From contig NMRA01000146.1 in NCBI GenBank assembly GCA_002633005.1, positions 50,544-81,319 of the forward strand: a stretch of DNA of 30,776 nucleotides. The letters run 5' to 3'. A program made the translations under genes and the position numbers. Of the stretch, positions 18,981 to 30,403 are shown in pieces (the stretch's first letter is position 1; each line of letters opens with the position of its first letter). The notes under the pieces were generated by a model. The model did no database searches, was not told the DNA's origin, and saw only the letters and a list, made by a program, of their open reading frames with translations. This stretch comes from Phoronis australis. Taxonomy: Eukaryota; Phoronida; Phoronidae.

Positions 18981-19229
18981 AAGAAAAGTAGTGTATCACA
19001 AAGAAAAGTAGTGTATCACAAAGAAAAGTAGTGTATCACAAAGAAAAGTAGTGTATCACAGAAGAAAAGTAGTGTATCACAGAAGAAAAGTAGTGTATCA
19101 CAAAGAAAAGTAGTGTATCACAAAGAAAAGTAGTGTATCACAAAGAAAAGTAGTGTATCACAAAGAAAAGTAGTGTATCACAAAGAAAAGTAGTGTATCA
19201 CAAAGAAAAGTAGTGTATCACAGAAGAAA
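18981..19229. repeat. 20-bp minisatellite, 12 copies
   Basis: Unit AAGAAAAGTAGTGTATCACA. Copies 1-4 and 7-12 are 20 bp and identical; copies 5 and 6 (19061-19102) are 21 bp with a leading G. A truncated thirteenth begins GAAGAAA at 19223. The unit length is not a multiple of three and no frame runs through, so it is non-coding. Confidence 0.95.
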
Positions 19230-19622
19230 TTTTCCTGGAGATACCTCAGCAGCCCTCACATGAGTTTTATTTTTTTGAAAAAACGTCTGCATATTGATGT
19301 AATTATTATTCCTTGGTATAACCTGAAGTAGACAATTCCAATCACCTTTCGGGAAATTGGGTCTGTGCAAATGCATACTTCGACCTCAGGCTTCGGCCGC
19401 CCAAGCAGTGGTGTTCACAGGCACACGAGGTTAACCGATATGTGTATGTGCAAATCTTGCCAACCGGTACAGGGTGTTTTTGGTGTCATTTGCAAATTCT
19501 TACTCTTTCGTTAATTTACTTAATGTTAACATATCAGTTTTTATAACTCTATCGTTTTGCAAAACTTTGCTCCCAACTTTTATTCAAACTGGCCTGTGCT
19601 CTCAATTGGGGCGATTGAGTAG

Positions 19623-19965
19623 CTCTCGCGGGAATATTTGTGGAGCTGGTGCGAGATTTTGCGAAAGCGTCATATTGCATTAAATGAAGTCGGAGGGAAT
19701 CGAGAAATTAGAGTCAAATTTTGTTATAAATCAGTGCAACCGAGTACGCCAGGACGCTGTCGTGTGCTGGTATGCTACAATGAGATAGGAGGGCATGAGT
19801 TTCCGAAAGACAAAGAACTTCGAAAAAAGTGGATCATCGCCGTCAAGCCATTGGATTCGAGCAACTACCGTCGACTCTGGGAACCGCGACCGCATGATGT
19901 TGTGTGTTACGACCACTTTACAAGGGACGATTACAGAGCAGCGAATATGCACACGTACATGTACA
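19623..19965 (+). CDS. THAP zinc-finger exon
   Basis: A sequence-specific C2CH DNA-binding domain found in THAP transcription factors and THAP-type transposases. Seen between 19755 and 19937: C-x4-C (CRVLVC), HEFPKDKELRKKWIIAVK with the conserved FP and Trp, LWEPRPHDVVCYDHF giving C-x2-H-F, then TRDDY. All signature residues are present. The frame is open from 19623 with no ATG before the finger, so the start is probably on an upstream exon or lost. A donor AC|GTACAT near 19956 would end the exon before a string of ACATGTAC repeats. No partner domain was found nearby, so host gene and transposon remain alternatives. Confidence 0.55.
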
Positions 19966-20159
19966 CACACATGTACAATTCCATTGGTCAACTGCTGCGT
20001 ACAATGATACGACTTTATATGCACGAATACTGCTGTTTGTATGCTCATAGATTTCCATGGGTTTCTATTATTTTTTCCTACTTAGTGTTCAAGTGTTTTA
20101 CACGAACGCACGCCTCAAATTTTTGTGTTAGAATAAATCAAATGGCGTCGGGTTAAGGA

Positions 20160-21900
20160 ATTCTTAGAACCATACTAAAAACTTTGAGAATGCAGTGATG
20201 TAATGGCGCGCCGGTTAGCGGCCCTTTGACAGCTGATCGTCTTATCCGTTTACAAACAACTGAAAAATAGGTACTATACAATTATAAAGACGAATAAAAT
20301 TAATCACGTTGCTTTATAATTTCATATTCTAAAATTTATACATTTCAGTGATTGTCGTTTCGACTGAGCCAACAAAACCTCAGTCCAAGGCCCTAGCAGC
20401 ACTCCCTGAGAATTTCAGCCAAAGCATTACGAATTTGGTCTTTGCAATAGCTTTTGAACGTTTAAGCAATGCGTGGGTCCTATGCTTACATTGCTTTATG
20501 TAACCAATATTTTAAAACCTGGTTAGTATTTAAAATATCAAATTTTATTCCCCGGCTTCCACAAAGCTACCGTGCTTTTGATTTATAGCGTTCATCATCA
20601 ATATGGCGGACCGCGTGTCACGCGCTCTCTGCCTTGCGATTATAGTCTTGTCGTCTCTATCTAGAAACCGGTGACCTAAAGTCGTGAACATAAACATAAA
20701 AGCAATGTCCGTTAGCAACTGCTCATGTGATGTCATGGACATATATCAGCCTTCACTAATTTACGTGTTTTTTCTAAATCCTTTTTTGTCTCCGTAAGCA
20801 GTTTTGAAACGGTCGCTCTTATCGCCGACCATTTGAATGATACCCTAAAGTCATGACCGTTTCGTTTAGACGGAAATGCACGAAGTAAGTCTACAATTAC
20901 TCTAGAAGACATAAAAACGTATTGCATTGTTTATTGATTCAGTTTTAATTGAAAAAAAATGATATGTGCTTTGCGCCCAACTCCAATGGGCACAGATGTT
21001 TTCAATGAGGGTGTTTACGTAAAACGCTAAGAACCCAGCATCAATTATCTCTCTCTGTATTTAATTGCTTTGGTTTCACAAAACTTGATCGACTCTGGGA
21101 CATTTTGATACATTGTTCAGGCTGACCCTGGAACGTGTGTTTGAGCAAATCTGAACGATGTATAGTTTCAAAAATGTACTCTGAAAATGCATAAAAAGTG
21201 GATTAGTAAAATATTCTGTTTTTAAAAAACATTTGAAAAAAGAAGCCACCCACTCACTGTTAATTATCATATTGTGATTATCAACACGTCCGGTTATTCG
21301 TCTGTCGTCTGTTTGCAGACGAAATCTGGAAATTTTCACGCTAGATTTCTCGGGACCGCGCAGAAAAGGAAATAGGACCGTTCACGACTTTAGGACCTCC
21401 AAAGGTATATAGCTCATTGGGGGCAAATCACAGTTATTATAGAGTTTTGGCTGCAGACGCACACCGATGTAGAGATGAGTTCCATACTCGTGTCTTAATC
21501 AAAAAAAAAACAAAAAAACAAAGGGTTTTGTAGCATTCCCAACTCACACGCACTACTCATGATCTAACTGAAACTTAAATAAGCTACAGACTTTTAATCA
21601 CTTAATTCACACTGGAAAAAAACAGTCACACAAAAATATTACCAAAACAACAAACTTGACTGTTTTCTCCCCAAAATTACCACTTCTCTTTAAGCGCTAG
21701 AAAAAAATCTGACTACAGATTCAAAGTGCTCGTACTCTCTGGATTTTAAAAATGTGGTCATAATGTGCCCCTTACCAGTTACTTTTTCTGCAATTTTGAT
21801 TTGTTTGACAGCCACCTGAAATCGCACCCGGTTTCTCAGACAGCAAGCGACAGGGTTGAAAGCAAATGGCAGCCACCATTTTTGCATCAAATGTATGCCA
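20160..21900. other. No recognisable gene; recurring CCTAAAGTCRTGA motif
   Basis: Two minus-strand open frames (20733-20927 and 20545-20742) lie in tandem but show no domain. A 15-16 bp word recurs at 20675-20689, 20844-20859 and, inverted, 21379-21394. Confidence 0.35.
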
Positions 21901-21901
21901 T

Positions 21902-21917
21902 CAGTGGCGGATCTAGG
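21902..21917 (+). repeat. hAT-style terminal sequence
   Basis: CAGTGGCGGATCTAGG followed by a G-run (AAGGGGGTCCC) resembles ends of hAT-family elements common in invertebrate genomes. I found no inverted partner in the window, so it may be a solo or truncated end. Confidence 0.35.
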
Positions 21918-22687
21918 ATACCATAAGGGGGTCCCAACGTCCACGGGGAATGGGGCAAAGCGTGATTGCATTTGCACACAGGCGGCCTCAAACGTGCAGG
22001 GGCCGAGGACTGTAGACCTTCTGTTCGAATGATCTATGGGTGGAATAGACTAAAAAAACAAAAAAAAAACAGGAACGTTTCACGCTCTATCGCTGTATTA
22101 GGCCATATTCCAAGCTATCCTATCTTTCACCTGCGTGGCCACTTTCTTGGAGAAACAGGACCTTTGCATTAAACCCATCTACAGATGTTCAAAAGTCAAT
22201 TTCAAAAAAGTTCCCAAGAATTCACTTGCACGTTTACTATATTAGAAATTTTAATTTAAAAGGTGGAAAAATATAACCCCAACTATTATGTTAGCCACCA
22301 GGTGTCAGTGAAAAATGATCCAAAAGCTAATCAATTGCCAAGAAAATATTGTGTCCATACCTTTCCCCTTCAAAATTCGTCTCTATGGCATGAAAACATT
22401 CACCAGAGGACAGTCAGCTGATTTTATCCTGCTGGCTTAGCTAGCTTGTATACTGCTACTGATTACATTGGATAGTATTAATTCTTGAATGGGTGTGCAA
22501 GTAATAGGCAATTACCAAGGACCGAGGCTCAAAAACCAGCAGGCAGCAGTTAGGAATTGACGAAAGCCAAATCAAGTGGCCACCAGTGTCATTGTACTGA
22601 AACAATTCTTGGCACATTCCTGAATCACTTTGTGTTTCGCAAAGTACAGTTTTGGGACAGCTACGACTCTGCTGAAACCATGAATTA

Positions 22688-24541
22688 TTGAACGAGTGTG
22701 CGACTTCACAATATATTGGTAATGTGTCTGCCCCTTGTTGCAACCATGTATCAGCGTCTTTTCAAATTTCTGAGCTGGAATTTTCAGACAGTAGCTGGTC
22801 TAAGTCTACTGCACACAAACGTATCTACATTGAGTTCAAGAACAGTATCGTTGCTGATAAGTGTTTAAGTTTTTGTGAAAAAACAGAGCTCTTGTCATGC
22901 GCTCACCCAGGTGTGGGGGGCTCGGGGGCTTGAACGAGCCTCCTCCATTTGGGAAGTGGGTGAAAAGGTCCGCCTCAGAGAAACAAAAACCCCGTAAAAG
23001 TAGAAAACTAGACAAAAGGTCACTAAAAAGGCAGGAACTACCAAAATTCGGCGAACTCACAATTCGTAGCTTTGAAGTACACCGTGAATCTTAATAAATG
23101 TCGACATTCGTAAAAACCCGAGCCCCCATTCTTAGGCTTGGTGCACGTATACTTCTATCACAAGCAATGTTACAGACACTTAACGGATATAACAAAAGTT
23201 GAAAGAGCTCTTAAAAAAGAAAAAGACCAATCTGAGGATGGAAATAATGTTGATCCCACTAGAAAATTAAGGAGATTGTCACTGTCAGTTACATGTACAT
23301 TTAACAAAGCTCAAAGAAATATACTTTATATGTATTTCCACCAGAATGAACCATTTGCCACAAATCACAGGGAACTTCACAAATAAAAAAGTTGAAAAAC
23401 TATCCCAGTTCCAAACATTCAATTGTGAATATGCCTACCTATTCTTAATTTGAAAAGGTGTCATTTATGGCAAATAATCTTGGAAATATTGCCTGTGTTC
23501 TGTAATTTATTTTGCTTGAAAATTCAAATGTTGCGCAGATTTCAATATCTCACAGTTTGAAGATTCTTGAATGGGAGTTTTTAGCTGAGGAAAATTTTTA
23601 CTCTTCCAATTATGTACTAATTGAAACAGGAAGCATCAAATGCAATTTTAGCTCTACGGTAAAGAAGACACTTTTCAATTTAAAAAAAAAACTATTGCCA
23701 ACATGACTATTCCCCATTTTTCAAAGGCTGAACTACTATATTAAGGATGATAAATATGTTTCTATGTTTCAAATTGTTTGAAGGCAGCTGCACAGTGCAA
23801 TCAATGCCAGTAATGATGCAAATTTCTCTTAATGCTTATTTTTGCTGAGCACATAGAGACAAAATGAAATTTCAGTTGTTGGCCATATTGTGTGCTAAAG
23901 TGAAGAGTATTTTAGTTATCTGTTTCAGTTAAATAGGATTACTGTAACAAGGTGTTTAGATAAAACGATATTCAGGTTGTTAAAACTTATTTTATTTTGG
24001 GTAGGGTGCAGTCTTGCAGAGATATTTTTGTAACTTTTTCTTTGCCATCAAAGTTGGGCTCAAAATTTGTTTTTCCTGGTTAACTCATGGAAGAAATTGA
24101 ACCGTTTGTATGCAAGCTGTACGGCGAGTCATCAACAGTTAACAAAGCACACTACGACATATTCAGGTTGAAAAAAAAATGTGATCTGCCTCCTCATCAT
24201 GATTGTTTGCTGCTACATGTTAAAATAGCAAACTACCAGTGTGCCATTCACAAACGAGCCTTGCAACAACATGTCAGTGCACCATCTCTATTTGCTAATG
24301 GGTGGCTTTTAGAACAGGGTAGTGTGATGCTCCACTGGATGACTCTGCCTTTAGCCCCAGAACATGCCATGACAAATGTTAATGGCAAGAGTAAAAGAAT
24401 TGGTTGTAGTATAAAAATGTGCTCTTGTTTGAAGACAGGCATGCCATGCTCTAAGTTGTGTGACTGGCCTGACTACACGGTGTCAGTCAAAAAACTTTAG
24501 ATGACAATAATGATTATATAAATGATGATGGAGTGGATTAA
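22688..24541 (+). pseudogene. Decayed Cys-rich/CXC-type invertebrate gene, copy B
   Basis: Family order is kept: 22688-22895 (NECATSQ..., ending FCEKTELLSC), a dispersed repeat insertion, 23147-23386 (YHKQCYRHLTDITKVERALKK, an HK-CYR zinc-knuckle-like segment), unassigned sequence 23390-24086, then 24087-24500. That last part reads FVCKLYG, VNKAHYDIFRLKKK, LPPHHDCLLLHVKIANYQ, a GW residue pair, and CSIKMCSCLKTGMPCSKLC. A stop ends it at 24500, but another frame continues QKTLDDNNDYINDDGVD to 24541, the acidic tail expected for the family, so a frameshift lies near 24480-24490. Function unknown; multi-copy and probably selfish by inference. Confidence 0.55.
22896..23146 (+). repeat. Dispersed repeat, plus copy, inside a Cys-rich pseudogene
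   Basis: It starts CATGCGCTCACCCAGG, then a G-rich block, CATTTGGGAAGTGGG, GGTCCGCCTCAGAGAAAC and a purine-rich stretch, and ends near GAGCCCCC...GGTGCACG. It splits the coding trace CLSFCEKTELLSC (before 22896) from YHKQCYRHLTD (after 23150), so it inserted after the host gene existed. Confidence 0.6.
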
Positions 24542-25059
24542 GAAACATAATAAGTGTATGCTATGTTAAGAAATTTTAAATTTTCAACCCAATGGAAAAT
24601 ATGGACAACATTTCATCATGCTCATGACTGACACTGCTCGGTGTGTCGTTCCCTGTGACAGTTGACAGTGAACTACAGTGTGGGAAAATGTTAATTAATT
24701 ATGACAAATAATGAAATTGATGTCAGAACATTTGATGCAGAAGCATTGGAAATGTATGGTGTTCACATGTGGGTTGTGATGTCAAATCTTTATCACGTTC
24801 CAAATGGTTAACAGTATAGTTCTTTTTGTAGGAGTTCAGAATACAGTAGTATGTTTTCTGGCCAACAGGCAGTGCTGCTAAAATTGTACTTTTTCTCTTT
24901 TTTAGCACTTTTCCACATAATGTCATAATATTTATCACTTTCCTTGTTCAATATCTTCAAATGAACAAAACCCAATCAAATTATCATTCAGTTTTTTAGT
25001 GTTGTTGCTTTTTGAAAATTGGTTTTCCGTGTCAAATTTTGCAAAAGTCAGATTTTTGA
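24542..25059 (+). other. AT-rich 3' region of copy B
   Basis: No coding signal between the acidic tail and the conserved tail repeat at 25060. Confidence 0.4.
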
Positions 25060-25202
25060 GGTCAAATTTCTCCAAAACGTGCAAGTCAAACCTTGGGAAC
25101 ATTTTATATTCTTGAAGTATACTACTTAATGATCTTCAAAACACCAAAATTATCTTGCCCCCAAAAAGTGGCCATGGAAGTGATTTTCTAGGCTTCCTAG
25201 AG
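25060..25202 (+). repeat. Conserved tail shared with 10468-10612
   Basis: Partner of the tail of copy A, in the same orientation and at a comparable distance from the CXC fragment. It ends at TTTTCTAGGCTTCCTAGAG. Confidence 0.6.
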
Positions 25203-25239
25203 TCGAATGGACTTTGGACTATGGCCTATATTGCGCCCG

Positions 25240-25250
25240 CCCCCCCCCCC
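25240..25250 (+). repeat. C11 homopolymer
   Basis: Eleven C's just right of the conserved tail of copy B, flanked by direct CTATGGCC words. Confidence 0.9.
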
Positions 25251-25799
25251 AATTCCGCCTATGGCCAAGGCTACGAAACTCGTTCAAAATCACAAACAAC
25301 TCAGCTTCCGTGAAATTATTTTCAACCCATTCCACAAAACAGTCGCCAAGCCTGACACACGCACTTTACATGTACATAAATTCCAGGGACTAGAAAACGC
25401 CCCGTGGCCGCAGCCTAAGAGTTCAGTGTTACCATATTTATGGATAGACGTTCATTTTTTTCTCCCATATACAACCGGCTTACTAATATGCATTGTAAAC
25501 AGCATTTGAGGGCCACAATCGCCTCTTGTTTAAGAATTTGGCGCCTTCATTTAATCTCACAACATAATTAGAAAAAGGCGTTTTGAACATATTCAATATA
25601 CATGTACATGTACATATAAATTGAGGTACACCAGATTTCGGCTCCATGAGTAGATTTTTGCAACACCAAGGTATGGAACATCGTAAAGTATATTGTTTTT
25701 GTATTACAGCTAATTACTGTTACAATAGTTTTAATCATTGTTGAAGCCTTTCCTTGCTTGGGTTGCAAATATTTAACAAAACTAACTCCACTTTAGTCT

Positions 25800-26565
25800 A
25801 AAAGAGAACGCAATTTCCAGTATTTATGGTGGGATTTAACCTCAACAATTTGTCTTTTCTGGATACCTATACCTTCACTCTTAAACACAATAACGTTAGC
25901 TTTTCCTAAATTAACTGTAAGACTCCAATCATTATAAAATTCCTCAAGTACATTTTAAAAGTTTTCGCTGAAGCTCAATAACCTTGTCTAAAATAATCGC
26001 TAAATCATCTGCAAAAAGAGAACTGATTTCACAATCCGGGGACTTATTAATACTCCTACCTCATTTTTCACTTAGGCCCACCATCAACTCACTTATAAAC
26101 ATCGAGAATAGGAGAGGTTGAAGACACAGCCCTGCCTGACACGTATTTTAGAAGTGGAGTGTGGAGTGACGTCTGTTTGCATTCTAACACATGACTGAAG
26201 ATCCTTAAGATGTTACGAAGTTTGGAAAGCATTTTTCCGTGGACTCCCATTGTCAGAAGTACATGAAACAGGCTTGACGTTTCGGCATTGTCAAGTGCTT
26301 TTCTAAAATCGACCTGGGTACAGTAAACACTGCCAGGTTTTTTGTTGCGTAATTCTGAATTAAAATCTTGCGAAACAAAAATGTTGTCAATACTGGTATG
26401 CCCAATTCTGAAACACTCTCGTTCTTTAGTCGCACAATGCAGAGTGTTTGCTCATTCAGTAACACTTTACTGATGCCATGTAGCAGGGATACTCTTCTGT
26501 AATCACTAAGGTCAATTTTATTACATTGCTTGACTAAGAGTACAACAATTCTAGTAAACAATCAC
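25800..26565 (-). mobile_element. Non-LTR retrotransposon fragment, reverse transcriptase domain
   Basis: On the minus strand RT landmarks appear in order: KIDLSDYRRVSLLHGISKV (26520-26461), VDFRKALDNAE (about 26315-26284), VRQGC (26140-26126) followed in another frame by LLFSMFISELM, then FADDLAII (26015-25992, catalytic Asp pair) and WSLTVNLGKANVIVF further on. At least two frame changes and several stops separate them. 5' and 3' ends, endonuclease and target duplication were not found. Confidence 0.75.
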
Positions 26566-28056
26566 TCAGAATTCATTGCCGACTTTCATACTAGTGATGT
26601 CAACGTCGACTAAGTCCAAAAAGTCTTACGAGAGGTAAAGTTTTCAGCAGCAATGTCTTGCATTTCAATAGAACATACTGTTCGAGTGAAGTGTCTTGGT
26701 AAAACAAGTTGTAACTTTAACATGCATAGTCTTGACAGTCGAGTCTATGTTTTCTTTAACTCCCATGTCTTGTAAACCATTTTTATAGTCAATACTTTCG
26801 AATTCTTTGTCTGAATTCTAAGTTGGAAAACCCAACGGTAAAACACTATGCGACCAAATGTTCTTGCGACGAATCTGCACAAGGTACGAGACAAAGGTTT
26901 CGTTCACTATCTTAAATATGTAATTAGGTAGAGTAAACAACCGATTCACGTGCGTTTCTTTTTTATTTGGAGGGGAGAGCCAGACTTGTTAAAACAAATA
27001 CTTCTAGAAAGATAATGACTGGAAAGTCAAACGTTTGCAATTATAACATTTCAAATATTTTCAGGATTGTCACAATCTCCTTCTTCCTGTTAAGAACCAT
27101 TTATTCTCAAATTTGGAGCGAATTATAAGATGCTGGACGTTCTCGGCAAAAATTCAATACTCTTAAAGATCCACCGTTCATTGCACGCGTATTTGGGTTT
27201 CGTTGACTTGTCTGCGTTATCTGGGTTTGGAACACGATCGCCAGTCATAGTAGTATTTGGGTCTTGAACATCTCTCTGTTTGTAAAATAATCCGTAAAGT
27301 ACTTATCTCAAAGAGCAGTATAGTTTAAAAATTTAACACATACCAAATTAAGTAATACGTAACATGACACAAGGTTCACATTCTCTCTGTTGTCAAACTA
27401 AAATCCTTGTAGATCACAATTTTGTACCTCGGCCGAGATCAGAAAACCATCGACTATCCTGTCTATTTCCGCGACGTGTGAGCGCAGTGCGTACTTGGCA
27501 GCGAATCGGCACCAGCTTTACTGGCCGTTAAAATGTAAAATAGAAAAAAGATCCTAACACGGCGTTGTTCTAACAAAGAAAAACAAGTTTTATCTCAAAC
27601 CAATGAGCTCCAAACCTCAATGGCAATAACGCGCACCTATGCTTGATTTTGCTGCCCGAACACACTAACCGGCGAAGTAATTCCTCTGCAGTTACCGTGA
27701 CTCTTCGCCGGGAAAACAATCACTTGCTAAATTGGCTTTCATTTACAATTTTTAGGGAAAATATATTTTAAATCCTGACAAGCTGTCCCCATTTTGGTTT
27801 TATTAGAGTTAAGGACCACTGTCGATTATTTTATCGCGGTTTGTAGGCTGGTAACATACACTAATGCTCCAGTCGCACAGCCGGAGTTCTTAAGCCTGGG
27901 ATACTGCATGAATTGTACTTCCTGTTTCGCGGTTAGTTCAAAACAATGGTGTGTTCTTCGTGTCTGAATCATGAGTGGCGCGTTTATTCAAACTTTCTTC
28001 GACTAAGGATTGTAGTACTAGGGCTTTAAGGATATCTCAACCCTTATTCAACAAAA
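26566..28056. other. No recognisable gene
   Basis: It may include the decayed upstream part of the minus-strand retroelement. A 9-bp inverted repeat CCGGCGAAG (27669-27677) / CTTCGCCGG (27703-27711) is the only clear structure. Confidence 0.4.
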
Positions 28057-28066
28057 TTGTCAGTTT

Positions 28067-28276
28067 TTGAAATGTTTCACATATGTCAAACAAAATGTGC
28101 TATCTTCATTCTCGGGGAACTTCAAATACGAAACAAAGACCGTGTTCGAGAAAAAAGATTTAGCAGAACCACCTTGGAACTGCACATCCTCATGGAAATT
28201 TGTTTACTACTTATCCGAGGTCAAAGGTTACAAGGCTGTCACTCAAAACCAATCTCCCGCCAGGCATAGAGCAGCT
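28067..28276 (+). CDS. Possible exon of an unrecognised gene
   Basis: An open frame from an ATG at 28067 with balanced coding-like composition (FKYETKTVFEKKDL, WKFVYYLSEVKGYKAV), ending at a good donor CTCC|GTATGT at 28276. No domain recognised and no partner exon found. It could be chance. Confidence 0.22.
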
Positions 28277-29039
28277 CCGTATGTATCCTCAGTCCTTTCA
28301 TGCACAAACACGCCATAATAGATAATCAACATGGTCTACATACATGTATGGTAGAAAGATGCTGGGAAAAACGAAGCAAAAACGTATCACGAGGAGGCTG
28401 TGCGTCTGTAGGCATACTGTATAACCGTTGAGAACAAATTCTCCAAGTCACCGCGCGCCTCTGTGACTTTGTGAAAGGATAAAACTCTTCATCCGAATAT
28501 AAATTTGATAGGTAATTTGACATTTCGCTGCTTCGATCTCATGCTCACGACTCGCTTTATCCACCGACTCGATTTCTGTTGTCCATTTGTACTTGGTTTC
28601 ATATCAGTCTTCCAGCTCGTGGTGTATAAAACAATGAACTGTTGACCTGCTTTTAAGTCACACACGTTTTTAACTATAATTAAGATAATTACGCACAGCA
28701 ATTTCACTTGACATTGCAAGTGAATGTTGAAATGGCATGTATAGGCAATCTTAACAGTGGATTTTGCTGAAACTCTTTAAATTTAGTATTGATGATCAAT
28801 CTCTAAAACGCTGTTAGGACTTTCGCTATAAAGGCCTGCTATTTTTTACAAAATTACAATACATTGTGCAAGTGGGTTTCTCATAGAAACCAATTGGTTT
28901 TACCAACCCTCCCAATTAATTTTAGGTGGGAAGCTTTAGTATGTTGAAGAATTCCCATAACTCACGGAAAGATGTAAAATTCTCCCTATTTTGATGAATG
29001 TAATTGCCGGGTTATAGAGATATTTCAATTTCCGGAATC

Positions 29040-29930
29040 ACCGCCTTTGCTGACCATACAAAACTTAGCATTAGGGGTTAATACTGGCAACCACATATTG
29101 TGAACACTCCTGTATGCTGATGACATAGTGATACCTGACACGATCTTCAGATTATGTTGGGTACTTTGCACCAATGATGAATGTCTCATTCATTGACGTC
29201 TTTTAAGTTTGCCTAGGGAAGTTTTAGTGAGGATTAAGTATAGATATTTGGGCGTGTTTTTAGATGAACATTTAAGGTTTTGCATTGACTTCAAGCGTGT
29301 TGGTGGAGGCTGCAAGGAGGGCAGTTGATTTCCAAATTTAAGTACTTAAAGGGCTTGGATATCAAACTTTCAAAAAGATTCTGCACTGGCGTCTGTCCTA
29401 ACCTTGATTACTTTGCGGGATATGGTGTTTTAATCATAATCATAAATGTGATGCAATAAAAAATAAGTATCAACGCTGTTTTCTCAGAGGATACCAGAGG
29501 CACTAGGGTAATTTTTAAGGCACTCTTTGTACATACCTGCAAGCTAGCACTTTTTGGAATAAATTCTCTATTGCTAAGAATAGCGTGTAATATTTCTCAA
29601 ACGCAACTGGCCGACATCTGGTCAGACCAGATCCAATCAACACCCAAGTTCAGAACGTCAGAAACTTTTTAAAATTCTTTTGAAACAGTAATGTACATTT
29701 ATCTTCCACTTATTAACCGATTGTTACGGGCATTTCTTTCTCAGTTTCGATACAGAATCCTTTCTCTTAGAGAAGAAAGGTGGCGCTTTATAAGTTTATC
29801 ATCGGAGAACAGAATCTGTGTGATAAGTCACACAGGACAAGTTGTTTATGGGTTTCATTTTTGTTGCATTGTTGTGTATTCGACCATATTAGAGATAAAA
29901 TGTTTGGTGCTGTTTACTCACAGTTAGCCT
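29040..29930 (+). mobile_element. Non-LTR retrotransposon fragment, RT to C-terminal region
   Basis: LLYADDIVIP at 29107-29136 carries the RT catalytic box. YLGVFLDEHLRF (29245-29280) lies 43 codons further in the same frame with one stop between, shorter than usual, so a deletion is likely. Then in other frames AARRAVDFQ, LKGLGYQTFKKILHW, and at 29727-29870 the C-terminal segment LLRAFLSQFRYRILSLREER followed by an R-C...C...FHF..C remnant of a late zinc-binding motif. Clearly inactive. Confidence 0.7.
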
Positions 29931-30002
29931 AGACCCCAAAATCTTTCTTGAACAGTGCAATTTCATGTATCGTATTTTCTAATGGTAGTACCATACATGT
30001 AC

Positions 30003-30049
30003 GTTATTTAGCTAAATAACTCAGGGATGCCTTTCCGGCAATCCGGAAA
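30003..30049. repeat. Perfect 18-bp palindrome and adjacent hairpin
   Basis: GTTATTTAGCTAAATAAC (30003-30020) is a perfect palindrome. Twelve bases later TTTCCGG / CCGGAAA (30032-30038 / 30043-30049) forms a 7-bp stem with a CAAT loop. Confidence 0.85.
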
Positions 30050-30216
30050 TTAAATTTAGGCTCTACTTCTTTGTAACTAACTATACCCTTTCCTGGGGCT
30101 GGTATTGAGTGGCTTGTCTCACAGATTTTTCAATGTTCTTCCATGTTCTTTTAAATTAATTATCGCAAAATTGCTACATTATTTTAAGTCGCATTGAGGT
30201 ATGAGCCTCGTCGGCA

Positions 30217-30236
30217 CAATTCATTCATTCATTCAT
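30217..30236 (+). repeat. (ATTC)n tail
   Basis: Four to five ATTC units after GAGCCTCGTCGGCACAA, reminiscent of a SINE tail. No A/B boxes identified upstream. Confidence 0.5.
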
Positions 30237-30403
30237 CCATAAAAGCACGCATTCATTTAGATTTGAAAGGCCGACTGTCCAAATTTACTGAATTCGGAAG
30301 AACTATAGGAATCAAAGAGCCCTATTTCGCAAAGGATTTTCCACAATTGTGTGGAAGAAACATATCTCTATCGAAGGAAACGGCTATACCACAATTTTAT
30401 TGA

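Noticed and set aside
18981-19229. Direct repeats considered as a CRISPR array
   Set aside because: The repeats are head-to-tail with no unique spacers, in a eukaryotic setting.
19731-20048. 105-codon minus-strand open frame
   Set aside because: Shadow of the THAP domain on the plus strand.
20201-20211. GGCGCGCC palindrome
   Set aside because: An 8-bp GC palindrome alone carries no functional evidence.
30194-30403. 69-codon plus-strand frame after the (ATTC)n run
   Set aside because: Starts within simple repeat sequence, no motif, no splice context.
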